Below, in pieces: positions 50,781 through 60,000 of a stretch of DNA of 64,000 nt. The DNA lies in contig NZ_JANUGY010000008.1 of assembly GCF_024756235.1 (NCBI RefSeq), forward strand, positions 62,001 through 126,000. The letters run 5' to 3'. Positions within the stretch are counted from its first letter, which is position 1. Each line of letters starts with the position of its first letter. The notes beneath the pieces were generated by a model. The model was not told where the DNA came from, ran no database searches, and saw only the letters and a list, made by a program, of their open reading frames with translations. Source of the DNA: Massilia kyonggiensis. Its GTDB lineage: Bacteria; Pseudomonadota; Gammaproteobacteria; Burkholderiales; Burkholderiaceae_D. Both the position numbers and the translations under genes were made by a program.

Positions 50781-51536
50781 TCAATTCCTTTCGAACGAAT
50801 AATTCGGTTTCTTCGCTTCCCGGCCGCGGCGCAGGCGGCGCCACGCGAAGTACAGGCCCCAGCCGATCAGCGCCAGCACGCACAGGGTCAGGAACACGCC
50901 GAGGAACGACGTGCCGCCGCCGGCAGGCGCGGGCGCAGTTCCACCCGCATACCCGCCCGGATAACCATTGTTGTTCGCATGCGCACCGCGCGACGCGTTC
51001 GCGATCATGGCGCCCGCGATCACGTGTCCCAGGCCGCTGTCCTGCCGCACGACGACGGGCGGCTGCTGTTGCTGCACGGGCGGCGGCGCATAGGTCGGCG
51101 CGCTCCGTCCCTGCTCATACCCCGGCACCGGACGCGTGTCGCGCGCCCCATCGGCCTGTGCCTGCCGGCGCGCATCCAGCGTACGCAGCGCGTTCGCTTC
51201 CGACGTGTTCCTGTCCAGCTTTTGCGACAGCGCCGAATCCGACTTCTGCGGCGTGGCAGACCCGCGGCCGAACGAGCCGAAACCGCCGGACGGCCGGCTC
51301 GGCTGCGCTGGCGCGGCATCCGGCGGCGCAGAGCGCCGGCTGAACGACCCGAAGCTCGTGCCGCTCGACTTCGCCGACGAGTACGACGGCCTGGACGGCG
51401 ATGACGAGCGCTGCGACGAAAAGCCGCTCTTGAAGGAGCTCGACGAGGACGGCTTCGCGTCGACGGCGCCGACATGCGCCAGCGGGAGCAGCAGGGCCAG
51501 CACGAACGCGACGTTATAGGACTTCAACATGGTCAT
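50781..51536 (-). CDS. Ser/Gly/Pro-rich exported protein with C-terminal membrane anchor
   Basis: 251 residues. A signal peptide (about 1-27) is followed by a low-complexity Ser/Arg/Gly/Pro stretch (about 28-110), a polar segment with SQKLDRNTSEANALRTLDARRQAQ, a Gln/Pro run and a Gly-rich loop, then one hydrophobic helix (FLGVFLTLCVLALIGWGLYFAW) with a basic tail. The topology suggests a disordered periplasmic domain tethered to the inner membrane. No known family. ATG 51530 is an alternative start. Gene order implies a link with the DUF2491 and PspA-like proteins. Confidence 0.78.
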   Translation of the reverse strand: MTMLKSYNVAFVLALLLPLAHVGAVDAKPSSSSSFKSGFSSQRSSSPSRPSYSSAKSSGTSFGSFSRRSAPPDAAPAQPSRPSGGFGSFGRGSATPQKSDSALSQKLDRNTSEANALRTLDARRQAQADGARDTRPVPGYEQGRSAPTYAPPPVQQQQPPVVVRQDSGLGHVIAGAMIANASRGAHANNNGYPGGYAGGTAPAPAGGGTSFLGVFLTLCVLALIGWGLYFAWRRLRRGREAKKPNYSFERN

Positions 51537-51555
51537 GGAAGCGATCGAAAGTTAG

Positions 51556-51602
51556 AATTAGCATAACGACCGCGATGGTCGCATGCACCGGTAAAATTAG
51601 CA
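51556..51602. repeat. Direct repeat AATTAGCA and dyad between divergent genes
   Basis: AATTAGCA occurs at 51556-51563 and 51595-51602, flanking CGACC-N5-GGTCG (51567-51581). The 76-bp gap separates the Ser-rich gene and a CII-like regulator gene, which is a candidate binder. Confidence 0.35.
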
Positions 51603-51612
51603 AAGGAATACC

Positions 51613-52104
51613 ATGACCCGCCGTTACCTCGACATGAACCAGCACGATGCCCTGTACACGGTGGCGCGCAAGTACCCGGGCGGCATCGACGCGCTGGCCC
51701 GCGAGCTGGACATGTCCGCCAATGTCTTGCGCAACAAGCTGTCGCCCACGATCGCATCGCATTACCCGTCGTTCGAAGAAGTGTCGCTGATCGTCGAGTG
51801 CTGCCACAGGGCGGGCGTGCAGGAAGCGCATCTGCCGCTGCACGCGCTGCTGGTGCGCCACGGGATGGCGGCGTTCGTCGTGCCGCAGCCGGAGCAGGCG
51901 CGCCAGGACGACCTGTCGCAGACCGTCTGCCGCGTGATGAGCGACGTGGGCGCCGTCGCCGAGGCGGTATCCACCGCCCTGCTCGACGGCACCGTCACCC
52001 CGGTCGAGGCCGACCTGATCGAACGTAAATTCCATGCCGCGCTGTCCGCCCTGGGCGCCTGGCGCGCACGTCTGCGCCAGGAGACCGAGGCGGGCATCCG
52101 CTGA
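51613..52104 (+). CDS. Phage CII/CP76-like regulatory protein
   Basis: 163 residues. The N-terminal half resembles Phage_CP76/CII-type regulators: DMNQHDALYTVARKYPGGIDALARELDMSANVLRNKLSP, a helix-turn-helix using LARELDMSANVLRNKL, followed by HYPSFEEVSLIVECCHRAG. The C-terminal half is helical. Such genes are found in phages and also free in betaproteobacterial chromosomes; no other phage gene is near, so this is probably a domesticated regulator. AAAGGAATACC precedes the ATG. The stop abuts the stop of the convergent gene. Confidence 0.8.
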   Translation: MTRRYLDMNQHDALYTVARKYPGGIDALARELDMSANVLRNKLSPTIASHYPSFEEVSLIVECCHRAGVQEAHLPLHALLVRHGMAAFVVPQPEQARQDDLSQTVCRVMSDVGAVAEAVSTALLDGTVTPVEADLIERKFHAALSALGAWRARLRQETEAGIR

Positions 52105-52542
52105 TCAGGAACGCACGCGGCGTTCGGGCGCCGCCGCCGCTTCTTCCTCGCGGGCCGCGCTGCGCAAGGAGCGCAGGAACAGTCCGAGGCCGCCGAAGGC
52201 CAGGGCAAGAATGCAGATGAGTTCAAAGGCCGACATCGTGCGCAGCGACATGTTCACCGACGCGATCACGCCGAACACGAGTGCCGCGAACGCGCAGATG
52301 GACAGCAGCCAGCCCAGCACGTTGCGGGCGTTATAGAAGATCATGGCGATGCCGATCACGAGAGGAATGAGGACGATCCCGCCCGTGATGCCATAGCCGC
52401 CCACGCCGAACAGGCGCGTGCCGAGGCCGAAGCTGGAACTCACCACCACGCTGTTGAGCAGCAGGTAGAAGCCCCCGCACATCAGGACCAGCCCCAGGAA
52501 GAACTGTCCCGTTCCTCCGCTCGTACCCCCTGCACCGTTCAT
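52105..52542 (-). CDS. Four-helix inner-membrane protein, unknown
   Basis: 145 residues with four hydrophobic helices (about 13-32, 46-68, 74-95, 104-122) and a basic, Ala/Glu-rich cytoplasmic tail (RSAAREEEAAAAPERRVRS). The Gly-rich start (NGAGGTSGGTGQFFLGLVL) and LFGVGGYGITGGIVLIPLV are notable. No family is assigned. GGAGGACACG precedes the ATG. Lying next to the PspA/DUF2491 cluster, it may belong to the same envelope function, though it is on its own transcript. Confidence 0.72.
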   Translation of the reverse strand: MNGAGGTSGGTGQFFLGLVLMCGGFYLLLNSVVVSSSFGLGTRLFGVGGYGITGGIVLIPLVIGIAMIFYNARNVLGWLLSICAFAALVFGVIASVNMSLRTMSAFELICILALAFGGLGLFLRSLRSAAREEEAAAAPERRVRS

Positions 52543-52638
52543 CGTGTCCTCCGTCTTGTAATTTGTTGCGACGGCGACAACAATACCAGACTTTCCGGTC
52601 ACATTGCCAGTGTGCCGGGCGGTAAAGCAACGCTCAAT

Positions 52639-53661
52639 TTACCGCTTCGCATCCGCCACGGGCTCGCCGAAATCCGGCATCCCGTCAGCGCGCCAGCGGA
52701 TGACCTGCGCGCGGGTATGGCGGTTCGGGTCGTGCAGCGAATCGCCCTGGATCTCCTTGTAGTTGCGCGCGTGGTAGACCAGCACGTCGGTCTTGCCGTC
52801 GGGCGTCGTCGTGAACGAGTTGTGGCCCGGGCCCCACTGGCCGTTCTTCTCGCTGCTCCTGAAGACCGGCTCCGGCAGCTTGGTCCACGATTTCGGGTCG
52901 AGCAGGTCGGCGTCCGCCGGCGCGCTGAGCAGTCCGAGGCAGTAGCTGGCATCCGTCGCGCTCGCGGAGAACGTGAGGAACACGCGGCCATGGCTCACCA
53001 GCACGGCGGGGCCCTCGTCGACGGCGAATTTCACTTTCTCCCACGCGTACTCGGGTTTGGTCAGCAGCACGGCCGGGCCCTTGATCGACAGCGGCGTATC
53101 CATCTTCGCCAGGTAGATGTTCGTGCCCTTGCTGCCGTCCGGCGCCGTCTGCGTCCACGCAAGGTAGCGCTGGCCACGGTGTTCGAACGTGGTGGCGTCC
53201 AGCGAGAACGATTCCCAGCCCGTCTTGATCTGGCCGCGCTCGACCCATTCGCCCGCGAACGGATCGGCGGACGCGTTTTCCAGGGCGTACAGCCGGATCT
53301 CCCACGGATGCTCCGCGCTGCCGGCCGTGAAATAGATATACCACTTGCCGTCGATGCGGTGCATCTCCGGCGCCCAGATGTGCGCACCCATCACGCCCGT
53401 CGCATGCTTGTGCCACACGGTCTTCGCGGGCGCGGCGCCCAGGTCGTCGAGCGAACGGGCACGGCGGATCTCGATGCGGTCGTATTCCGGCACGGTCGCC
53501 GTGTAGTAATACCAGCCGTCCGGCTGCAGGCTCACCTGCGGGTCGGCGCGCTGCAGCACGAGCGGGTTGTGGAATACGGGTTCGGCGGCACGGGCCGGCG
53601 CGAATGCGGCGGCGAGGGACAAAGCCAGCGCCGGCACGGCGCGAAGGGCAAAGCGATACAT
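52639..53661 (-). CDS. GH43 glycosidase (arabinofuranosidase type)
   Basis: 340 residues with signal peptide 1-25. Propeller with FHNPLVLQRADPQVSLQPDG (base Asp), HIWAPEMHRIDGKWYIYFTAG, SLDATTFEHRGQRYLAWTQ (modulator Asp), FAVDEGPAVLVSHG (acid Glu) and WGPGHNSFTTTPDGKTDVLVYHAR, a pattern typical of extracellular arabinofuranosidases. It differs strongly from the other GH43 at 48197, so the two likely cut different linkages. GGAGACCCG precedes the ATG. It is the last of three leftward genes after a TonB receptor and a GH2 enzyme, but has its own promoter candidate. Confidence 0.9.
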   Translation of the reverse strand: MYRFALRAVPALALSLAAAFAPARAAEPVFHNPLVLQRADPQVSLQPDGWYYYTATVPEYDRIEIRRARSLDDLGAAPAKTVWHKHATGVMGAHIWAPEMHRIDGKWYIYFTAGSAEHPWEIRLYALENASADPFAGEWVERGQIKTGWESFSLDATTFEHRGQRYLAWTQTAPDGSKGTNIYLAKMDTPLSIKGPAVLLTKPEYAWEKVKFAVDEGPAVLVSHGRVFLTFSASATDASYCLGLLSAPADADLLDPKSWTKLPEPVFRSSEKNGQWGPGHNSFTTTPDGKTDVLVYHARNYKEIQGDSLHDPNRHTRAQVIRWRADGMPDFGEPVADAKR

Positions 53662-53694
53662 CGGGTCTCCAGATAAAACCGCGGCAATGATCGC

Positions 53695-53724
53695 ATCATA
53701 ATCGGGCGGCAGCGACCCAACCAA
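53695..53724 (-). promoter_or_regulatory. Candidate promoter for the GH43 gene
   Basis: On the minus strand TTGGTT (53724-53719) and TATGAT (53700-53695) are 18 bp apart, leaving a leader of about 27 nt. The -35 box is weak. Confidence 0.35.
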
Positions 53725-53752
53725 TGAAATTTTTCGCGCAACCGATATCCAT

Positions 53753-56700
53753 TCAACGTGTCCGCCTGCGCGGCCGGTCGTCCATCCCCGCCTCGTCGAC
53801 GTCGGCCGACGTCGACCGCGAGCGCCTGTATTCCAGTTCACCCGCTTCCTCCGGCAGCGCGGTGCCGGCGTACAGCACCGCCACGTCGGCCAGCGCGCTG
53901 GCGCGGTCCGTGCCGAAACCGGACAGGGACGTCAGCCGCAGCCAGCGCGCCGTGACGGTCTGCCCGAAGCGCACGGCCTGCGGATCGAACGTGGACTGGA
54001 GTGTCGGCCGGGCGACGTCGCGCCACGTCGTGCCGTCGTCGCTGGCCTCGATGCGCCATTCGCGCACGTCGCCTTCGTGGTCGCGGTGGTTCTGGCGCGG
54101 CATCAGCACGAGCCCGTCGAACGGTACGGGCCGCGCGAAGGTTATCGTCAATACCGGCTGCGGGCGCGGCACCTCGCCTTTCACAGCGACGAGGCCATAC
54201 GTATTCGGATCGCCGTCGACGACGTTCGCCGCATCGGGCCAGCCGCTGGCCACGGCGCCGAGCTTTTTCATCACCCGCGTGTCGAACAGGCTGGCGCGCA
54301 GCGCGGCCGCATCGACGTCCGTCGCCGGCACGAAGCGCGGACCGGCCATGTAGTCCAGCAGCGAACGGCGCAACTGGCGCGCGGCGGGACGCTCGTCCAG
54401 CCGGTTTTCGAGATCGAACGTCGACACCATCAGCCGGCCCGCGCCCACCTTCGCCTCGAACACGGCGCCGAGCCGGTAGTTGCGGTTCCAGTCGTCGATG
54501 GGCTGGACGATGGGCCGCAGGCCGGCCGGCAGGCGTTCGAGATTGAACGCGCGGGCGCCCGCCGCGAGGTCGCTCCACTGCCAGTCCATATGGTCGGCCG
54601 ACGGGAATCCGGCCAGCGCCGGATGCGCGCGGTCGACCCACAGGCCCAGCATGCGCGACCAGCCGGGATTCATCAACCGGTTCCAGAACACGGGGACGTC
54701 CGCGAGCGGCGGCGACGTCCAGTCCAGGTCCGCCTTGCGCGGCAGGTACAGCACGTCGCCGCCCTGCCCCAGGCGCGCCTCGGCTTCCGCCCACGCATGC
54801 GTCACGAGCACGCCGGCGGGAATGGCGGGATCGACCTGGTCGGGATACAGCCAGAAATTCCAGTCGTTGGCAATGCTTGTGCCCTCCAGACCCACGACCA
54901 GCCGGTAGTGCGCGGGCGCGGGCAGTTGCGCCAGGTCCGCCGCGACGCGGCCCAGCGGGATATTCTTGCCGATCGGGATATCGAGCGCAGCGAAACGCCC
55001 TGCGACGACCGCACGCCCGGCATCGTCCTCGATGCGCCACCAGGGGCGCGCGCCCTGCAGCGGCCGGGCGCCGTAGTGCGCGATCTCCACGGGCACGTCG
55101 AAGGTGTCATGCGCCGCGAGGACCGGGCGCGTCAACCGGGCCAGCGGCACCGTCTCGCCGTTGAAGCGCCGGAACGCGTCCGGCGTCGCATACCCTTTCG
55201 GTTCCCAGAACGTGTCGAGAACACCGACGAGCGCCGTGCCCTGGCCCAGATAGTCGTGCAGGTCCAGCAGCTGGTAGCCGCTCATGCCGCGCGTGCGCAG
55301 CGCGGCCTCGATCTCTTCCTTGTAGCACGCGAGCTGCCAGCGCCCGGACGCCAGTGCGAAGTCGCGGTTGCGGTCCAGGACCCCGTGCCGCCGGGCGGAG
55401 TCGCGGAAGATCTCGTAGTTCCCGGGCTGCAGGTAGCCTGTGAATTTGTCGATGATCGAGAAATCCGGATAGGCGACCCATTGCCCCGTCTCGTGTCCGA
55501 TGACGGGCACGCGGATGCCGTCCAGCGAAGCGCCGTAGTCGCGCCCGAACCATCCCGTCTTGTTGCGCAGCGGTTTCGGGCCGATGCGCTGCACCGCGAG
55601 GTAATCGACGCCCTGGTCGAGGTCCGGCACGACGGGTTCCGTGTGGCCCGTGCCGTTCGTGTACAGGCGGCGCGGGTCCTCCGCGCGGAAGCGCGCGGTC
55701 CACTGCGCGAACACGGCTTTCCAGTGCCCCGACGGTTCGTTGCTGGGACTGAGGAGCAGGAACGACGGGTGGTTGCCGTAGGCGCGGATCAGGCGCTCGG
55801 TCTCGTCGTACAGCGCCTGTTCGATGGGCGAGCCGGGCTCGAACCGGTTCCACATGCCGGGCTCAGGCTGCAGGTAGATCCCCACCTCGTCCGCCGCCTG
55901 GAATGCCGCTTCCGGCGGCGTGAACGAGTGGAAGCGGACGTGGTTGATGCCCCACGCCTTGTTGATCGCGAAGATCTTCTTCCAGTACGCGACGTCGGTC
56001 GGCGGATAGCCGGTGAGCGGGAAATCGCCGCCGTGGTGCGTCCCGCGCAGGAACACGGAGCGGCCGTTGACGAGGATGTCCGTGCCACGCGTGGCAACCT
56101 GCACGAAGCCGAACGACACGTCGCGCGCGTCGTCGGCGCCCGGTCCCGCGAGGTGCAGTTTCAGCTTCTGCAGCACCGGATGGAACTCGTCCCACGTCGG
56201 CGCGTTCCTCGGATACTGCACGCTGAATTCGGCACTGCCGCCGTCCGCCGTCCAGCGCACGGGGACGCGCCGCCCGTTGGCGGTGACGGTCCCCGCCCCC
56301 GCCTTGCCGCCGCCATTGCCCACCTTGAGTTTCACGCGCACGCTGCGGCTGGCCACGTCCGGAAAGACCTGCGCGTCGGCGATGTAGACGGGCGACGTCG
56401 CCCGCAGCTCGGCCTTGCCGACGATGCCGTTCCAGCTCATGCCGAGCGAGTCGGAGATGCTGTGCGAGTCCGGCCGGTACGCCATCAGCACGCGCGAATC
56501 CACGCGCACCGTGACCCGGTGCTTGCCCGGCGCGAGCGGGCCGAGGTCGTAGTCGTGCGGCGCCACGAGGGAAACATTGGCGCCCAGCGCGCGCTCGTCG
56601 ATCCACGCGCTGGAACCCCAGCGGGGCCGCTCCAGGTGCAGCACGACACGCTTGCCGCGCCAGGCGGGCGGCACCTCGACGTCGCGCTGGTACCACGCGG

Positions 56701-57034
56701 CGCCCAGGTAATGGCGCGGCGGCTGGCTCAGGAACGGCACTCTCACCTGGCCCGGCGTCGTGAACGCGGCATAGTCCGCGCGCAGGTCCCAGCTTTTATC
56801 GTACAGCGACAGCACCCACGGCGTTTGCGCCGTGATGGCGTCGCCGTAGCCTTGCGCATTCAGGATGCCGGGGATGCGGATGCGGTCCGGCAGCGCGCGG
56901 TTTTCCCAGTGCGCGGCGACGCCGGCATCCTCGCGGTCGAGCGCGAAGCGCCAGTCGCCCGCAAGATCGATCGTGTTCGCCGCGCCGGCCGATACGGCCC
57001 AGGCCAGCGCGGCGGCGCACCACAGATACTTCAT
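53753..57034 (-). CDS. GH2-family glycosidase with C-terminal discoidin-like domain
   Basis: 1093 residues with signal peptide 1-18. N-terminal sugar-binding jelly roll (IDLAGDWRFALDRED, YLGAAWYQRDVEVPPAWRGK, VVLHLERPRWGSSAWIDERAL), immunoglobulin-like domain, then TIM barrel with acid/base Glu in LSPSNEPSGHW and nucleophile Glu in VIGHETGQWVAY. After about residue 900 follows an F5/8-type (discoidin, CBM32-like) domain: NVVDGDPNTYGLVAV, REWRIEASDDGTTWRDV, RWLRLTSLSGFG. The specificity (galactoside or uronide) cannot be fixed. The start lies 3 bp after the TonB receptor stop, without its own clear ribosome site, suggesting coupling. Confidence 0.85.
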   Translation of the reverse strand: MKYLWCAAALAWAVSAGAANTIDLAGDWRFALDREDAGVAAHWENRALPDRIRIPGILNAQGYGDAITAQTPWVLSLYDKSWDLRADYAAFTTPGQVRVPFLSQPPRHYLGAAWYQRDVEVPPAWRGKRVVLHLERPRWGSSAWIDERALGANVSLVAPHDYDLGPLAPGKHRVTVRVDSRVLMAYRPDSHSISDSLGMSWNGIVGKAELRATSPVYIADAQVFPDVASRSVRVKLKVGNGGGKAGAGTVTANGRRVPVRWTADGGSAEFSVQYPRNAPTWDEFHPVLQKLKLHLAGPGADDARDVSFGFVQVATRGTDILVNGRSVFLRGTHHGGDFPLTGYPPTDVAYWKKIFAINKAWGINHVRFHSFTPPEAAFQAADEVGIYLQPEPGMWNRFEPGSPIEQALYDETERLIRAYGNHPSFLLLSPSNEPSGHWKAVFAQWTARFRAEDPRRLYTNGTGHTEPVVPDLDQGVDYLAVQRIGPKPLRNKTGWFGRDYGASLDGIRVPVIGHETGQWVAYPDFSIIDKFTGYLQPGNYEIFRDSARRHGVLDRNRDFALASGRWQLACYKEEIEAALRTRGMSGYQLLDLHDYLGQGTALVGVLDTFWEPKGYATPDAFRRFNGETVPLARLTRPVLAAHDTFDVPVEIAHYGARPLQGARPWWRIEDDAGRAVVAGRFAALDIPIGKNIPLGRVAADLAQLPAPAHYRLVVGLEGTSIANDWNFWLYPDQVDPAIPAGVLVTHAWAEAEARLGQGGDVLYLPRKADLDWTSPPLADVPVFWNRLMNPGWSRMLGLWVDRAHPALAGFPSADHMDWQWSDLAAGARAFNLERLPAGLRPIVQPIDDWNRNYRLGAVFEAKVGAGRLMVSTFDLENRLDERPAARQLRRSLLDYMAGPRFVPATDVDAAALRASLFDTRVMKKLGAVASGWPDAANVVDGDPNTYGLVAVKGEVPRPQPVLTITFARPVPFDGLVLMPRQNHRDHEGDVREWRIEASDDGTTWRDVARPTLQSTFDPQAVRFGQTVTARWLRLTSLSGFGTDRASALADVAVLYAGTALPEEAGELEYRRSRSTSADVDEAGMDDRPRRRTR

Positions 57035-57037
57035 GCG

Positions 57038-60000
57038 TCAGCCGCCGAAGCGGAAATCGGCACCGACCATGATGCGGCGGCCGGCGTAGCTGTAGTCCAG
57101 GATGCTCGGCGTGCCGTTCGAGAACGGGACGTAGCCTCCCTGGCTGTTGCTGGTCGCGGCGTTGTTCAGGTTGCGGCCTTCCACGAACACGTCGATCTGC
57201 GGCGTGATGCGGTACTGGATCTTGGCATCGACGTAACGCGTCGCGTCGCGGAAGTTCGGCGAACCCGGGTTGTACGCGGGCGGACGGGTGTTGCCGCTCG
57301 CGTTCGGGTAGTTGTTCACGCCCGTGCCGGTCCAGCCCGCGATGTTGGCGAAGTAGCTCGCCACGCCCTGCACGGCCACGCGCGCCATCAAGCGGCCGTC
57401 GTCGTACCAGAGGGCCCAGTTGTACTGGAACTTCGATTCGCGCAGCGGCGGCATCGGCGTACCGGTCAGCAGGTCGACGATGTTCTGCGTGGACGTGACG
57501 GAACCGAGCTTGGTGTAGTTCGCGTCGAGGCCCAGGTAGCGCAGGCGCCACGGCAGGAACGTGAACGCAGTCTTCGAGTTGAACTCCCAGCCCGTGCGGG
57601 TGGTCGGCACGCCGTTCTGGTAGGTCGAGAACGAGAACGGCAGGTTGGACAGCACCTGGCCGGTGGTCGGGTCGGTCAGCGACATGCCCAGCGTGCCGTT
57701 GGCGGTCTGCACGATGGCCGGCCCGATGATGCCCTGCTGCTTGAACCAGGACAGGGAGAACATCGTGTCCTTGCTCGGATAGTATTCCGCGCTCCAGTTC
57801 TGGTTCAGGTTCTTCTGGGCCTGCAGGGCCGGATTGCCGATCTTCGACGTGCAACGCTGGGTGTCGTCGTCGGCGAGGCGCTCGTCGTAGCGGCACAGGC
57901 CCTGCGGCAGCAGGTAGGTGACGGGCGGGCGGGCTACGGTGCGGGCGCGGTTGTAGCGCAGCACGAGCTGGTCGGGCACCACCCACAGCGCCAGGTTATA
58001 GATGGGCAGGAAGTCGTGGGTGGTCGCATCGACGGCGGTGTTGGTCGTCACCGTGACGTCGTTGATGCCCGCCGGCGCGCCCGGATTGGCCGGATCGAAG
58101 TTCGCGTTCTTCGTGATCGACTGGAACGACATCTGGCCGATGCCGTGCACCTTGGTGCGGATGTAGCGGTAGCCCAGGTTGCCTTCCAGGTCCCAGCCGA
58201 ACGGCAGTGGACGAGTGGTGAACGGGATGTGGTCGACGTGGAAGTCGCCCATGACGTAGACCGCCTCCGAGCGCTCGCTCATGCGCGCGATCGGCTGGTC
58301 GTACGTCTTGCCGTCCGAGCCCACGCAGGTATAGATGCAGTTCAGGTTCGCGTTCGGCACACCGGACAGCTGGAACACCTTCTGCACGTCGATGTTGGGC
58401 CAGTTGGTGAGCGCGCTGCCGAACTGGCCGTTGGCGCCGCTAAAGAAGCCGGTCTGGGAGATGTTCCCCGCGATCGACTTGCCGACGATGTCCTGGAACT
58501 GCTGCGGCGTCACGTACACCGTACCCGAACCCAGGCGGTTGTAGGCGTTCCCGGGCACGAAGCCGTACTGGCACTTGTTGCCGCCCGCGCCCAGCGAGCC
58601 CGCCGTGTCCTGGCAACCGACCAGCGAACTGCGGACGATGGACGGCTGCACCCACACGTTCGGCTCGGTGCTCGCCTGATAGCCGTTACCGTAGTTACCC
58701 GGCAGCTTGTAGCGCGTGTCGCGGAAATTGAAGCCCGTCTTGAAGCGGGTGAAGAACGGGATCGACTCCGGCGTCGCCCACGTCAGATCCGCCTTGGCCG
58801 TGCGCTCCTCGGTCTCGCTGACCACGGGGTTGTAGGTCAGCTGCGGCTGCGAGAACGTCAGCAGCGGCTGCTGGGCGGCCGAGTACGCAGGGATGCTGTT
58901 GATGTTGCCGCCGCCGCCGGTGACGGCCTGGGATGCCGCCGGCTGCACCATCTGCACGTAGTTGGCCGGGTTGTACAGGTTGAAGTTCGAACCCGACGGG
59001 AAGTTATAGGCCCACAGGCCGGTCGGCTGCACCGACAGCTGCGCGGCGCCGTAGTTGGTGCTGAACGTGGTGCGGAACTGTTCGCTCGTGTACTTCGACT
59101 TCGCGTCGCCGACCAGCCACTCCGCCGTCAGGCCGTCGCGCCGCCACTCGCCGCCGGTCTGGAAATACTTGGTGATCGTCTTGCTCTTCTGGTAGATCTG
59201 GTCGACCGTCGCGCTGCCGTCGCTGATGCCGAAGCTCGTCACGTGGTGGCTCGCGTCCACGGTGACGGTCGACGGGTCGATGTTCGTGACGGCGCCCTGC
59301 ACCGCCGGGTTGTTGGACAGGAAACTGGCAGTGGTCGGGTACAGGTAATAGCCGCTCGCCCCGGGGGCGACGGCGCGCACGCCGTTCGTGTCCACGTAGG
59401 TCTTGGCCAGGTTGGTGTTCATGCCGCCCAGGCTGAGGAACGATGTATTGTTCGTCGTGTCGCGCTTCGAATAACTGCCCTTCAGGTAGACGGTCAGCTC
59501 GCGGTTGACCTTGAAGTCGCCGCGCAGGTCGAGGTTCTGGCGCTTGTCGACCTCCGTCTGCACCTTGTTGCGGATGAGCGAGGGCGTGTAGTCGTTCCAC
59601 TGGTTCAGGCAGCTGATCAACTCGTTCTGGCGCGCGTTCACCGCGTTGTTGCGGTTGGTGGTGCTGAGGTTCTTCAGCGCCGCGTCGGCGGTGGTGATCT
59701 GCGGGAAGGCGGCGTAGCACTCGGCCTTGGTCTTGGCCGCCGCCGACTTCGTCAGGATCTCGTACGGCGTGGCCGTCATGTAGTTGCCGGTGCCGCTCGT
59801 GTACGGATAGACGCCGACGGCACCCACCGTCGTCCCGGCCGGCGTGGTCGACGCCGGATCGGCCATGTTCAGCGTGGACGGGTTGTACGTGAAGGTCTTC
59901 TCCGGCGAGTTGTCGAAGTCTATCGCACGCGCATACCCCGTGTTGGCGCTCGTCGCGACCTGCATCTGGTGCTGCTCGTTGGCCGTCGTCGACTTCGACG

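Noticed and set aside
51613..52104. Prophage remnant suggested by the CII-like protein
   Set aside because: No integrase, structural gene, attachment repeat or composition break surrounds it; treated as a resident regulator.
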